Below are positions 55,201-60,502 of a stretch of 64,000 bases of DNA, in pieces. Under the pieces are notes generated by a model. It saw nothing but the letters and a program-made list of their open reading frames with translations. It was not told the DNA's origin and searched no databases. Both the position numbers and the translations under genes were made by a program. The stretch is from the NCBI GenBank assembly GCA_035048495.1, contig CM068552.1, forward strand, positions 17,174,753-17,238,752. Direction: 5' to 3'. Position 1 is the first letter of the stretch, and each line of letters begins with the position of its first letter. Origin of the DNA: Euptelea pleiosperma (lineage: Eukaryota > Streptophyta > Magnoliopsida > Ranunculales > Eupteleaceae).

Positions 55201-58200
55201 AGGCCCATCATAACTAGTATCCGAAAAACCCATCTATAAAACAGGACCTACCTAGCTCCACCTTATTAAAATATCATCACCTTTGATCTGCCCCAAAATG
55301 CAAGATCAACCCATCCTCTAATAAAAATGGCATGATCACGATTGTTCCTTCTTCCCATGTTTTATCCTTCTACTATAAACCTTGATCGTCAGTGGGTCCC
55401 CTTTAGACATGTAATTTAGCTCTATCTCCTCTTCTCACAAGACCGGATCATTGCTGTCACTATTATGCGTGCATCACCAAACATGGGATAGAAAACTCAT
55501 CAGTACTCCCCTCATACTTAACTGATAGAGGAGCTATTTGATCTAAAACCCTCCCAAAACTAATAGTGAATAAATAAACAAATAGATAGATCAAATATTT
55601 GACCTAATCAAAATCCGGAAGTTAGATTTTCTAGAAAAAATTAGAAAAACCTTCATAAACCCTTTGAGTCTTGATAATATTCATGTACTCGTGTATAGCT
55701 ATTTTGACACCTAAAATGACAAGCCTTTGTGTGGCCCACATGGAGATGAGTTAAGTTCTGATTTCTGGTGAGGATGATCTCCTCACCATAGAGATCATCC
55801 ATACAAATATTAAGCTCATCTCGACATTTCTAGCCTTACAAATAATGGGTTACAATTCGAAAAATCTGGACTGTCCATTTCATTGTAAATTTGATTTGAT
55901 AGGGCTAGAAGTTTCAGAATGGGCTAATTTTTTATGAATATTATCTCAATCAGCCCATTCTGAAACTTCTAACCCTATCACATGTGCAATTATGGTTTAC
56001 GGTCAAATGGACTGCCCAGAATTTTTCAACTTGTAACCCATTTTCCATAGGGCTATAAATGTCCGAATGAGATGATTTTTTGTGAGGAAGATCTCCATCA
56101 CAAGGAGATAATCCTCACAAAATAAATAAGCCCTTGACTCATCTCCATGTGGGCCCCACAAAGGCGTATCATTTTCGGATATTTTGGGGGCTGATTTTTA
56201 TTATTGCATCATGGATATCAATCTCACAAAAAATCAGCCCATTCTAGCCTTATGAATACTTGATTACAAGTTGAAATATTCTGAAGAATCCAAGTTCACC
56301 ATTAACTTTTATCTCCACATTTGATAGGGTTAGAAGTTTCAAAAAGTGCTGATTTTTGTGAGGACGAATCGGCCCTTTACTCGTCTGCATGTAGGCCCCA
56401 TGACCATTTTTCATTTTTTCATCACAAAGCATGCCATTCTATTCCAACCCATATGTATATGTATGTGTGTAAAAGTCAGTCTTAGTGTCTACAGTTTCTC
56501 TCCTAGCTCTTATTCCATTTATTAGTCTTGCCTTTCCCATCTGCCAACCAAATTGCATGCATCGAATCAACTTCCACCTCCAAAGGGCCTGAAAAGTTAT
56601 CCTTGTAAGACTCTTTGGCCTTGGGGAAGAGTTCAACTCTACGTCATTAGAGTTCACTCCTAACGGGCCCAAAAATGCTTTGGGAATCTCCCTAGATTAT
56701 TCTTTAGAATGCCCCTAATTCCGGACATCTGTAGTCAAGGCGCACACCTCAGGCGCAAGGCACACCTAAAGCGCCTTAGAAGGGTCAAGATGAGGCGCGT
56801 TTAGTAAGGCACGCACCTTATGCTCCAGGAGCGCGCCTCAGGCCAGGTTCCAGGCGCGCGCCTCACTAAAATACATGGTTTGTAAAAATTATGTACTTTG
56901 GCTTATTATATTAAGCATCGGTATGATAGGAGAGATACAATTGAACCTATCTCATTGAAAGACATAGATGAAAGCAGTGAATGGCTACTTGGGGAGATGG
57001 AAACAGAAGGTGGAGAAGTAGAAGATGAATTGGTGTTTGAGGATGATAGCTTGACACGTAGTGTTGTTGCGAGAGCTGCTGAAGTTGGTGAATAAACATC
57101 AAATACTAGATCACAATCAAGGTCAAGAGTAAGCGCAAGGGCTTCAATAAGGGAGCCAGAAGAGGAAGAGGTCAATTCGAAGGAGACAGAAGAAGAAGAA
57201 TATATTGAGGCTAACACATCCGATGATGATGGGGATGAAGCTAATGGTTATATTTTCGAGGGTGGCGATGTTAACTAAAAGTCTAAAACTAATTGTGGGC
57301 TATTTGAGATTTTGAACATTTGTTATCTTTTATGTTTTTTTGCATTTTTATTACTTGTTTTGTATTTAGATAATGGCAATGTTAACTAGAACTGCTTTTG
57401 GGTTACTTGAGATTTTTGACATTTGCTATCTTTTTATGCTTCATGGCCTAATGATTACCTATTTTGTTATTTTATGATGTTATTTTTCTTAATTTTTTTA
57501 TATTTACTATAATTTTTAATATTGCGCCTCGCTTCAGTCAGGCGTGTGCCTCGCCTTGCGCCTGAGGCGCCAGGAGTCTTAGCGCCTTCAGTGCGCCTTG
57601 CGCCCTTAACTACCTTGGGCCTAGCTTACCAAGAGCATTATCAGATGCTCACCCGATCTTTATGCTTCACCAGTCATGCTGCTTGATCTTACTTGAAAAG
57701 CTACGATGTTCAATTTCCAGTACTTAGTTTTACAATATTAGTGTTGATATTGAACATATTACTCAAAGCTGAACAATGACTATCATGTCCATGAGAGAGT
57801 TCCCAATTTGCTTCTTATATTTGATACTCAGTCTGTGTTATTTCCTTTTTCTTTAGTTATAGTGGTCTCTAGTTGTGATGGTATTATTTATGTACTGAAC
57901 CTAGCCTTGGCAATTGGTTGGTCATTGATTGAGGTAGTTATTTGTTCCCCTGCATTTCTTTTTATTTTTTCTTTTTATTTATTTTTTGCATGTTTGATTT
58001 CAGAAATAATATGGGAGGAAGCACTGAATGGGACAACCGAATGATGGATTCCTTGAAAAATTTTGATCTTAGCAGTCCAGAGGTCAAGCAGCAGTTTGGT
58101 GAGTTTGAAATTACTATCTCTTGCTACGTTACTTTTGCAGGAATTTCTGTGCATGTTGTTCACCTCTTCAGAAGGAATGAACAAATTGAACTGGATGTTC

Positions 58201-59685
58201 TTCACCTTTAAGTAGATACTACATAGCGAAGTTAAATGATTAGATGGTTTTGACATGATTGTACATTTTACAGTCTTCTCGTATCAAATTTTTCGGGATA
58301 CGATAATTTGGACAGGGCGATTAGTAATCAAGTAAACCTTATGGCATTGGAACAGTATGTGAGAGAATATGTAGGTCCAGAATTCAGAATGGTACTGAGG
58401 TTGCCTATGGTACCACATTGTACAATTGTAAGTATGACTTCGTGGAATACTATGGAACAATAGCCTGGATGCACAGTTGTGTCAGACACAATGACCTCAT
58501 CATCATCATAAGCCTTATCCCAATGATATGGTGTCGGCTGCTCAAATACTGCTCCTCCAGTCAATTCTGTCTAAAGCCATCTCTTCCATTAAGAGAAGTT
58601 TCTTAAAATATCCTCTCAAAATCTCAATCCATGTTTGTTTTGGCCTTCCCATGCCTTTTAGACTCTTAACATTCCTCATCACTGGTGCTATCATTGGTCT
58701 TTGTGGTACATGACCAAGAAGCCAAAAATATGCATACACCAATATATATAATTTCCAGTAATACTGTTTAGGGACTGATGTCCTCACTCAAGTGAGGGAA
58801 ATTATTGAGCTTGTTTACGTCCTTCGACCAAGGGGATATGGACCAATACAATGTCATTACGGTATTAATTTGAGCGAGGGAGGATTCTTTCCCTTAATTT
58901 ATTTTTAACTATTATAATTAGGAAGGTCTTTAAAAATAAATAAGCATATCTGTAAAATGTTGTAGCATATTTTATACCTCTGATCTCGTTTTCAATTTTC
59001 AAAATGTCAAACATCCTGGATCACTCGATTCGATCCACAGACATCTGCAATAAAAAGAAAAATATAATGCATCCCTTTAAAACTCAATTTTTTTTGTGGT
59101 GCATCATTTACTATTTAATCTTCTTTGCCATATTTTCTCCATGTTCATGTACCATCAGTTATTCTACAGTCTTAATCAACCAGTCATATTTTGTTCTGAA
59201 GTTATTGGTGTGATTATACTTGTTTTTCACATTCAATGCTTATACATCACTCTTGTAACTTATCCGAAAACAAAAAAAATCACTGCAATAGTTAATGGAT
59301 TCAGAATATGTATTGCAAACTAGCACATATCATATTATTATTAGCATAACGAGTGGGGCGCAAGTAATTATGTAATTGTTGATGAATAGTAGTACTCTTT
59401 TTCTAATAAATTTAAATCAACCTGTTTGTACTTTGATTCTCTGTGATCTTTTATTTTGCAGACCAAATTGGGCTTACGCCAGAAGAAGTTATTTCAAAAA
59501 TCATGGCCAATCCCGAAGTTGCTATGGCATTTCAAAATCCAAGAGTACAAGCTGCCATCATGGATGTATGCCACTACTAAAAGTGTCTTGATTGTATATT
59601 TATATTTGAACCCCCTGACATTTTATTGTTTTTGCAGTGCTCGCAGAACCCACTGAGTATTGCGAAGTACCAAAATGACAAGGAG
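13127..59685 (+). CDS. TIC40: TIC40, chloroplast inner-envelope import co-chaperone (12 exons seen, both ends missing)
   Basis: TIC40 is a single-pass protein of the chloroplast inner envelope. From the stroma-facing side it works with the channel component Tic110 and the chaperone Hsp93 during protein import. The exons spell, in order: a Ser/Pro-rich linker ([24 protein letters not shown]); a transmembrane helix ([16 protein letters not shown]); the block starting [16 protein letters not shown]; an acidic variable middle; and two Sti1/Hop-type NP-repeat regions ([20 protein letters not shown] to YRQQLEDML, and [17 protein letters not shown] to KYQNDKE). All exon phases join and all donors and acceptors are GT/AG. 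The frame is open throughout, so the gene looks functional. The transit-peptide exon(s) and the last, short exon were not found. Only about 2% of the span is exon. The match to known TIC40 order is from memory of the family, not a search. Confidence 0.93.
13453..13510 (+). CDS. TIC40: TIC40 exon (transmembrane helix)
   Basis: The 58-base exon encodes [19 protein letters not shown], the hydrophobic inner-envelope anchor. The acceptor is TTTATAG and the donor GTGAGA. It ends in phase 0. This is the clearest landmark for the 5' half of the gene. Confidence 0.9.
13643..13660 (+). CDS. TIC40: TIC40 18-nt microexon
   Basis: Exactly six codons, VATNLK, lie between TTGTCCAG and GTAGGT. It is in phase 0 at both ends and bridges LFSW to KYAMQQ, as TIC40 proteins require. 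Skipping it would keep the frame but shorten the stretch after the membrane helix by six residues. Confidence 0.9.
14268..15560 (+). mobile_element. 5' end of a Copia element (Copia-B) in a TIC40 intron
   Basis: A 254-bp LTR (14268-14521) starts TGTAATAGATAC and ends CTCTACA. A primer-binding site TGGTATCAGAGT starts at 14522. A leader and the start of gag follow at 15297, including [20 protein letters not shown] (15380-15440), typical of the Copia gag N-terminus, with a stop at 15326. The element stops by about 15560. No RT, integrase or 3' LTR is present, so this is a truncated copy in sense orientation in the intron between the microexon and 16191. Confidence 0.8.
16191..16449 (+). CDS. 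TIC40: TIC40 exon (YAMQQ block and variable region)
   Basis: The 259-base exon follows CTTCTTTCAG and opens [20 protein letters not shown]. It continues with [11 protein letters not shown], an Ala/Ser/Pro-rich stretch, VDVAATKVE and KKEPKRY, and ends one base into the next codon at the donor GTATAC. The downstream exon supplies the remaining two bases from 34932 to make alanine. It is the largest coding exon in the window. Confidence 0.93.
16450..19439. other. start of the 18.5-kb TIC40 intron, unassigned
   Basis: This is AT-rich intron sequence without coding resemblance. A 44-bp tandem duplication lies at 17328. The text CCAAGTAGTCGGGATAA at about 17625 resembles an RTE LINE tail, but too little is left to call. 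Confidence 0.5.
17328..17413 (+). repeat. 44-bp tandem duplication
   Basis: The unit TACAAGTTTATGGTTATTTT and what follows occurs twice in direct tandem (17328-17371 and 17372-17413), almost without mismatch. It is a recent local duplication in the intron. Confidence 0.85.
19440..21635 (+). pseudogene. RTE-type LINE, part 1: endonuclease and RT
   Basis: Endonuclease motifs are visible: [14 protein letters not shown] and ITCLQETK at 19460-19560, [20 protein letters not shown] at 19850, and [14 protein letters not shown] at 19980. RT follows (20820-21110: [33 protein letters not shown]), then AYDRVP-like and TPSIIS-like pieces to 21600. These belong to the RTE clade, not L1. Stops occur throughout. 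The copy breaks at 21635, where an LTR element was inserted, and continues at 33229. A repeated pair at 19288 and 19354 (GTTGCAGTGGCACC / CTGCAATGGCACC) may be the 5' UTR. Confidence 0.85.
20145..20222 (+). mobile_element. short L1/SINE 3' tail inserted in the RTE LINE
   Basis: The RTE reading [10 protein letters not shown] is interrupted by about 75 bases ending TCAATAAGAATCATCTGTAC, then TTATCAAAAC and an A-rich tail. This is the same 3' signature as the L1 copies at 53575-53609 and 62795-62829 and the SINE at 60460-60491. It is a severely 5'-truncated insertion. Confidence 0.6.
21636..21981 (-). repeat. 3' LTR of Copia-C
   Basis: 346 bp. On the minus strand it runs TGTTGGAGTTTATG to AATTACAACA. 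It contains an (AT)n tract at 21786-21802. Confidence 0.85.
21982..22195 (-). other. 214-bp segment between Copia-C polypurine tract and its 3' LTR
   Basis: On the minus strand the polypurine tract GAGGGGGAGTG (at 27594-27604, moved away by Copia-D) should be followed at once by the LTR. Instead 214 bp intervene, starting TGTTGGTAATACAGGGGC. The segment itself starts with TG, like a foreign LTR. It ends GTCCTGCATC before the true LTR start, with no purine tract there. Confidence 0.6.
22196..22405 (+). repeat. 5' LTR of Copia-D
   Basis: 210 bp, TGTTGTCAGGGACC to GATTACAACA. By eye it is identical to 27384-27593. Confidence 0.95.
22406..22418 (+). other. primer-binding site of Copia-D
   Basis: TGGTATCAGAGCA directly follows the 5' LTR. 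It is complementary to the 3' end of initiator tRNA-Met, which primes minus-strand DNA synthesis in Copia elements. Confidence 0.9.
22982..27376 (+). pseudogene. Copia-D gag-pol polyprotein, one frame with two internal TAG codons
   Basis: The ATG at 22982 opens [14 protein letters not shown]. Gag follows ([16 protein letters not shown]). The CCHC knuckle at about 23797 is [14 protein letters not shown]. The protease has DSGASDH at about 24130. GAG-pre-integrase has RWHNRLGH, and integrase has [15 protein letters not shown] and [13 protein letters not shown] has [10 protein letters not shown] and VYVDDIV. RNase H has DADWAGSV and [10 protein letters not shown]. It ends [10 protein letters not shown] at 27376. 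TAG at 23333-23335 follows DIWDTAS, and TAG at 26354-26356 follows KKIGYS. Relatives have glutamine at the second site and probably at the first. Every catalytic motif I can check is intact. Confidence 0.92.
27384..27593 (+). repeat. 3' LTR of Copia-D
   Basis: 210 bp directly after GAGGGGGAG. It matches the 5' LTR base for base as far as I can read. Confidence 0.95.
27603..32000 (-). pseudogene. Copia-C gag-pol remnant
   Basis: Read right to left: gag (about 31975-31200: [33 protein letters not shown]); a knuckle at about 31050 where the second cysteine is serine ([14 protein letters not shown]); protease-region pieces with [19 protein letters not shown] (about 30600-30470); integrase (30154-29801: [33 protein letters not shown]); RT (28963-28207: [20 protein letters not shown]); and RNase H (28190-27603: [27 protein letters not shown]), ending [10 protein letters not shown]. 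There are many frameshifts and stops, and a MITE sits in gag. Confidence 0.85.
31153..31280. mobile_element. 128-bp MITE inside Copia-C gag
   Basis: The ends are inverted repeats: CAAGGTTTTAAATTTCGG on the left and, inverted, CAAGGTTTATAATTTCGG on the right (16 of 18). The interior repeats CCGAAAT/ATTTCGG. It interrupts the gag reading. I could not find a clean target duplication. Confidence 0.7.
32867..33223 (-). repeat. 5' LTR of Copia-C
   Basis: 357 bp. Its left border abuts the minus-strand primer-binding site at 32854-32866. Its right border has decayed from CA to TA on the plus strand. Confidence 0.85.
33229..33835 (+). pseudogene. RTE-type LINE, part 2: C-terminus and 3' end
   Basis: This continues the RTE LINE after the Copia-C insertion. 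Fragments include [18 protein letters not shown] text at 33270-33310, [12 protein letters not shown] at 33365, and a GRP(K/R)RTW-like region near 33670-33700. The 3' end GCCGACCCCATACAGTGAGG is followed by GGCTTATGATGATGATGAT, the microsatellite tail typical of plant RTE elements. A second, antisense copy of the same 3' end is at 58496-58740. Confidence 0.82.
34125..34476 (+). mobile_element. L1 LINE 3' end, 5'-truncated
   Basis: It starts in the last part of ORF2 ([16 protein letters not shown]) and has the usual L1 3' UTR with GGTCATCTTGACCTCCTTTA. It ends in TTAATAAAGTTTCCACTTAC followed by an A-rich tail. It is a short sense insertion about 450 bp before the next TIC40 exon. Confidence 0.7.
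34932..35038 (+). CDS. TIC40: TIC40 exon (AFVDVSPEE)
   Basis: The 107-base exon follows TTTGTATGCAG. Its first two bases complete an alanine codon begun at 16449. It encodes [18 protein letters not shown] and then [15 protein letters not shown]. It ends in phase 0 at the donor GTGAGT. This region is poorly conserved among TIC40 proteins, but the FxDxSPEE start is typical. Confidence 0.9.
35129..35195 (+). CDS. TIC40: TIC40 exon ([11 protein letters not shown])
   Basis: The 67-base exon begins after CTTATGAAG and encodes [20 protein letters not shown] then ST. It ends one base into a glycine codon at the donor GTGAGT. The preceding intron is only 90 bases, with a weak pyrimidine tract. Confidence 0.88.
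35196..36605. other. TIC40 intron, unassigned
   Basis: AT-rich intron sequence. I recognise no coding region or bounded repeat. Confidence 0.5.
36606..37143 (+). repeat. 5' LTR of Gypsy-A
   Basis: About 538 bp. Similar sequence recurs at 39972-40349 (direct) and 41562-41030 (inverted). Confidence 0.7.
38190..39960 (+). pseudogene. Gypsy-A gag-protease remnant
   Basis: The gag retrotransposon domain is seen around 38500-38640 ([35 protein letters not shown]) and 38780-38880 ([12 protein letters not shown]). At 39430-39660 a Gypsy-type aspartic protease reads [13 protein letters not shown], then [19 protein letters not shown] and LVNFEVG. The catalytic D-(S/T)-G is degraded to D-S-C. Frameshifts and stops occur throughout. 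From 39770 the reading jumps to the element's 3' end. Confidence 0.7.
39972..40349 (+). repeat. partial 3' LTR of Gypsy-A
   Basis: It matches the 5' LTR with several internal deletions and ends at GGAGTCGGGATTA, short of the LTR's normal end. Confidence 0.65.
40350..41562 (-). mobile_element. inverted copy of the Gypsy-A 5' LTR and leader
   Basis: On the minus strand, 41562-41030 matches the Gypsy-A LTR, including ACATCTCCA-type and ATCACCAT text. Next comes TTTGGTATCAGAGTAGTCC, a primer-site region. Then 40920-40350 matches the Gypsy-A leader at 37160-37810, for example GACCCACGGTAG-like text. With 36606-37810 it forms an inverted pair of about 1.2-kb arms around a 2.5-kb spacer. It belongs to a second insertion of the family. 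Confidence 0.7.
41563..43435 (-). mobile_element. antisense Copia fragment (Copia-E), same family as Copia-A
   Basis: The 3' LTR is at about 41563-41743 (minus strand start TGTTATCTTATACG), next to the reversed polypurine tract CTCCCCCTC. Coding sequence runs to about 43420 and then breaks within the connection to RT, joined to an L1 at a 29-bp tandem duplication. There is no second LTR. Confidence 0.78.
41757..43420 (-). pseudogene. Copia-E RT-RNase H remnant
   Basis: Right to left: the pre-RT segment (about 43380-43090: [44 protein letters not shown]); RT (43049-42202: [47 protein letters not shown]); and RNase H (42052-41774: [19 protein letters not shown]). Frame breaks occur at about 43050, 42740 and 42200. 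Confidence 0.85.
43436..44345 (-). pseudogene. L1 LINE ORF2 fragment, antisense
   Basis: Read right to left: an RT segment around [11 protein letters not shown] at 44000; the catalytic block [18 protein letters not shown] at about 43870, with ADD intact; [15 protein letters not shown] at 43690; and [20 protein letters not shown], then LWGGRG and [10 protein letters not shown] at 43430-43550. Stops are scattered. It ends abruptly against Copia-E. Confidence 0.78.
44346..44859. other. end of TIC40 intron, unassigned
   Basis: I recognise nothing in it apart from the acceptor ATGAACAG before 44860. Confidence 0.5.
44860..44938 (+). CDS. TIC40: TIC40 exon (first Sti1-like region, start)
   Basis: The 79-base exon completes a glycine codon and encodes [20 protein letters not shown] then QKMVY. 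It ends two bases into a proline codon at the donor GTAAGT (44939). [20 protein letters not shown] is among the most conserved blocks of TIC40. Confidence 0.95.
44939..46940. other. TIC40 intron of 2.0 kb, unassigned
   Basis: T-rich sequence. I see no element ends or coding resemblance. Confidence 0.5.
46941..46981 (+). CDS. TIC40: TIC40 exon ([13 protein letters not shown])
   Basis: The 41-base exon follows TATTTGCAG. Its first base completes proline, then come [13 protein letters not shown] and the first base of tryptophan. The donor is GTAAGT. Confidence 0.95.
47664..47709 (+). CDS. TIC40: TIC40 exon ([15 protein letters not shown])
   Basis: The 46-base exon follows TTTGTAG. Two bases complete tryptophan, then [14 protein letters not shown], ending two bases into leucine at the donor GTAAGT. 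It closes the first NP-repeat region. Confidence 0.95.
48190..48416 (+). mobile_element. L1 LINE 3' end fragment
   Basis: [12 protein letters not shown] and an L1 3' UTR with GGCCATCTCGGCCTCCTTAG are followed by a short A-rich end. It is a severely 5'-truncated sense copy. Confidence 0.65.
48417..48620. mobile_element. half copy of a fold-back MITE
   Basis: CTATTCTGAAATTTCTAACC, then a GTTTTCAAGTTAACG region and GGATGATCTCCTCACCATA, match an arm of the fold-back element at 55704-56192. Confidence 0.55.
48970..49793 (+). mobile_element. hAT derivative with transposase C-terminus, copy 1
   Basis: It is flanked by the perfect 8-bp duplication ATTAGATC (48962-48969 and 49794-49801). The ends are inverted: GTAGTGAAGGCGC on the left, GCGCCCTTAACTAC on the right. 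GCGCCTC/GAGGCGC repeats lie just inside. The centre (49125-49465) encodes an acidic tail: [21 protein letters not shown], [33 protein letters not shown]. This resembles the end of plant hAT transposases after the dimerisation domain (from memory of the family). One in-frame stop (TAA near 49247) breaks it. No catalytic part is present. Confidence 0.72.
50314..50979 (-). repeat. 3' LTR of Gypsy-B
   Basis: 666 bp, a single-copy version of the region that is doubled in the other LTR. Confidence 0.8.
51000..52017 (-). pseudogene. Gypsy-B integrase C-terminal part
   Basis: On the minus strand: [20 protein letters not shown], then FVSGKLCGV and a YHP-type motif (about 51990-51880), then FAYNN-like and PR-like positions to about 51640. 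Heavily mutated. It continues the integrase of 53640-54317 across the inserted L1. Confidence 0.65.
52018..53609 (+). mobile_element. L1 LINE, 5'-truncated, sense, inside Gypsy-B
   Basis: It begins late in RT ([37 protein letters not shown]). It continues through SLPIYYV-type and [20 protein letters not shown] to the RT zinc-binding domain (52900-53380: [45 protein letters not shown]). The 3' UTR ends TTCAATAATATACTTGTC plus nine A at 53609. A few frame breaks are present. I found no convincing target duplication. Confidence 0.85.
53640..54540 (-). pseudogene. Gypsy-B RNase H end and integrase N-terminal part
   Basis: On the minus strand: a pre-RT segment near 54360-54300 ([15 protein letters not shown], DCLPSGVH); then an abrupt join to the RNase H end ([31 protein letters not shown], 54270-54170); then integrase ([18 protein letters not shown], [10 protein letters not shown] and [16 protein letters not shown], about 53830-53640). 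The join shows that RT is deleted. Stops are frequent. Confidence 0.75.
54674..55476 (-). repeat. 5' LTR of Gypsy-B with internal duplication
   Basis: 803 bp. A unit starting AACCACAAGG at 54936 recurs at 55087 (period 151). Confidence 0.8.
55704..56192. mobile_element. fold-back MITE (long palindrome)
   Basis: The two halves are inverted copies around a centre near 55945. GGCTAGAAGTTTCAGAATGG is answered by CATTCTGAAACTTCTAACCC, and GCCCACATGGAGATGAGT at 55735 by ACTCATCTCCATGTGGGCC at 56137. Inside are GATGATCTCCTCACCAT-type repeats. No transposase. A further half copy follows at 56193-56400, and another lies at 48417. Confidence 0.75.
56193..56400. mobile_element. second half copy of the fold-back MITE
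   Basis: AAAAATCAGCCCATTCTAGCC and GATAGGGTTAGAAGTTTCA, then GTGAGGACGAATCGG and CATGTAGGCCCCATGA, match an arm of the preceding element. Confidence 0.5.
56727..57617 (+). mobile_element. hAT derivative with transposase C-terminus, copy 2
   Basis: It has the same ends (GTAGTCAAGGCGC and GCGCCCTTAACTAC) and interior as 48970-49793, in the same orientation, with an extended set of GCGCCTC repeats at the left. The frame 56898-57095 reads [40 protein letters not shown] and ends at a TAA. The tail [19 protein letters not shown] follows the break, after an insert encoding [15 protein letters not shown] that copy 1 lacks. I see no convincing target duplication. Confidence 0.7.
58004..58098 (+). CDS. 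TIC40: TIC40 exon ([13 protein letters not shown])
   Basis: The 95-base exon follows TTTGATTTCAG. One base completes leucine, then [20 protein letters not shown] and [11 protein letters not shown], ending one base into aspartate at the donor GTGAGT. Confidence 0.95.
58496..58740 (-). mobile_element. RTE LINE 3' end, antisense, 5'-truncated
   Basis: On the minus strand: [49 protein letters not shown], then GCAGCCGACACCATATCATT and a GGCTTATGATGATGATGATG tail. It closely matches the RTE 3' end at 33600-33835. Confidence 0.82.
59462..59565 (+). CDS. TIC40: TIC40 exon (second Sti1-like region)
   Basis: The 104-base exon follows TTATTTTGCAG. Two bases complete aspartate, then [34 protein letters not shown], ending in phase 0 at the donor GTATGC. 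This is the conserved C-terminal Sti1/Hop-type domain that stimulates Hsp93 in characterised TIC40. Confidence 0.95.
59638..59685 (+). CDS. TIC40: TIC40 exon ([16 protein letters not shown])
   Basis: The 48-base exon follows GTTTTTGCAG and encodes exactly [16 protein letters not shown], with the donor GTGAGA. The preceding intron is only 72 bases. The usual short C-terminal exon (about 17 residues) is not found before 64000. Confidence 0.95.
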
Positions 59686-60314
59686 GTGAGAATCTAAATT
59701 TCTTGGTGTTACGCAAGGTTATAAACCCTAGCATCTTATGCAGAAATGAGTTGCTGTGTCCAGCAAATAGACCCCTTGGATTACCAATTTCTTAGAACCA
59801 ATCTTGTTTTGTAGATGTGATTTATACATAGCTTGGAGGAGAAACTCCATTATATCATTAAGCATCTTGAAATTATGTGGATAGTTGATTTTAACAGGGA
59901 CAATTTTCTTGTAAAACCTTGTTCTGCCTCCTGAGTTGTGATTTTTCTTGGGCCATCTAGCTTTTGCTCTGTAGATTCAAATTCTTGTTAGTGTTAGGTA
60001 TGTCAAATATGCAATTTTTGGTATGAAGCCTGTAGGTATTGGTATCTGTGGCACGTGGGGAACATACATATGGTTGTATTGAATTATATGCACATATACC
60101 CTTGGCAGGTACACATTTATATTGACCAATACACGTGGTTTCAGTGGATACACATCAAAACAACTAGAATTGTTTAAAAAATAAAAGCTTAAAAGCCCTA
60201 ACAATGCTAGAAAATCATAAAGAGCCTGAATATATATGATAATTAAGGTATTCAAAGATATTCTAATCAAATGGAGATCAACAATGAATTAAAAAGTAAT
60301 TTCAATGATAAATG
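59686..60314. other. TIC40 last intron in view, unassigned
   Basis: I recognise no coding sequence or bounded element here. Confidence 0.5.
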
Positions 60315-60491
60315 AACAGTTGGTACAGTGGTTTTTGCATCTCTCATGGGATCGAATCTTGGGGGGGTGTACCCACAGACCTGGGATCGAATCTTTGGGG
60401 GGTTAGTTCCCAAAGACATAGGTTCAGTCCCGTTCTTGCCTTACAGGAGATGAGGGGCGGAATAATAAATGTTTACTTATCAAAAAATAAT
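60315..60491 (+). mobile_element. SINE-like element with L1-type 3' tail
   Basis: TTGGTACAGTGG (60320) resembles a tRNA-type A box. GGGATCGAATCTT (60350), with a repeat GGGATCGAATCTTT (60383), resembles a B box. The 3' end AATAAATGTTTACTTATC plus an A-rich tail is nearly the same as the 3' end of nearby L1 copies. About 175 bp, non-coding. An L1 is inserted in its tail at 60503. Confidence 0.6.
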
Positions 60492-60502
60492 AATAGGTCC
60501 AT

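Larger units (their letters stand above)
50314..55476 (-). mobile_element. antisense Gypsy retrotransposon (Gypsy-B), interrupted by an L1
   Basis: LTRs at 50314-50979 and 54674-55476 are flanked by the 5-bp duplication CCAAA (50309-50313 and 55477-55481). On the minus strand the LTR runs TGATGCA to TGCATTA. It is preceded by the purine tract CCTAGAGGGAA and, at the other end, followed by the primer-site-like ATTAGTATAAGAGCTTAG. The right LTR is longer because of a 151-bp tandem duplication at 54936 and 55087. Gag and most of RT are deleted. An L1 sits in the integrase. Confidence 0.82.

Noticed and set aside
55081..55240. Third LTR of Gypsy-B
   Set aside because: It is an internal tandem duplication (period 151) within the right LTR, not a separate LTR.
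60315..60400. tRNA gene
   Set aside because: A- and B-box-like motifs exist, but no cloverleaf is apparent and the B-box-like motif is repeated; a SINE fits better.
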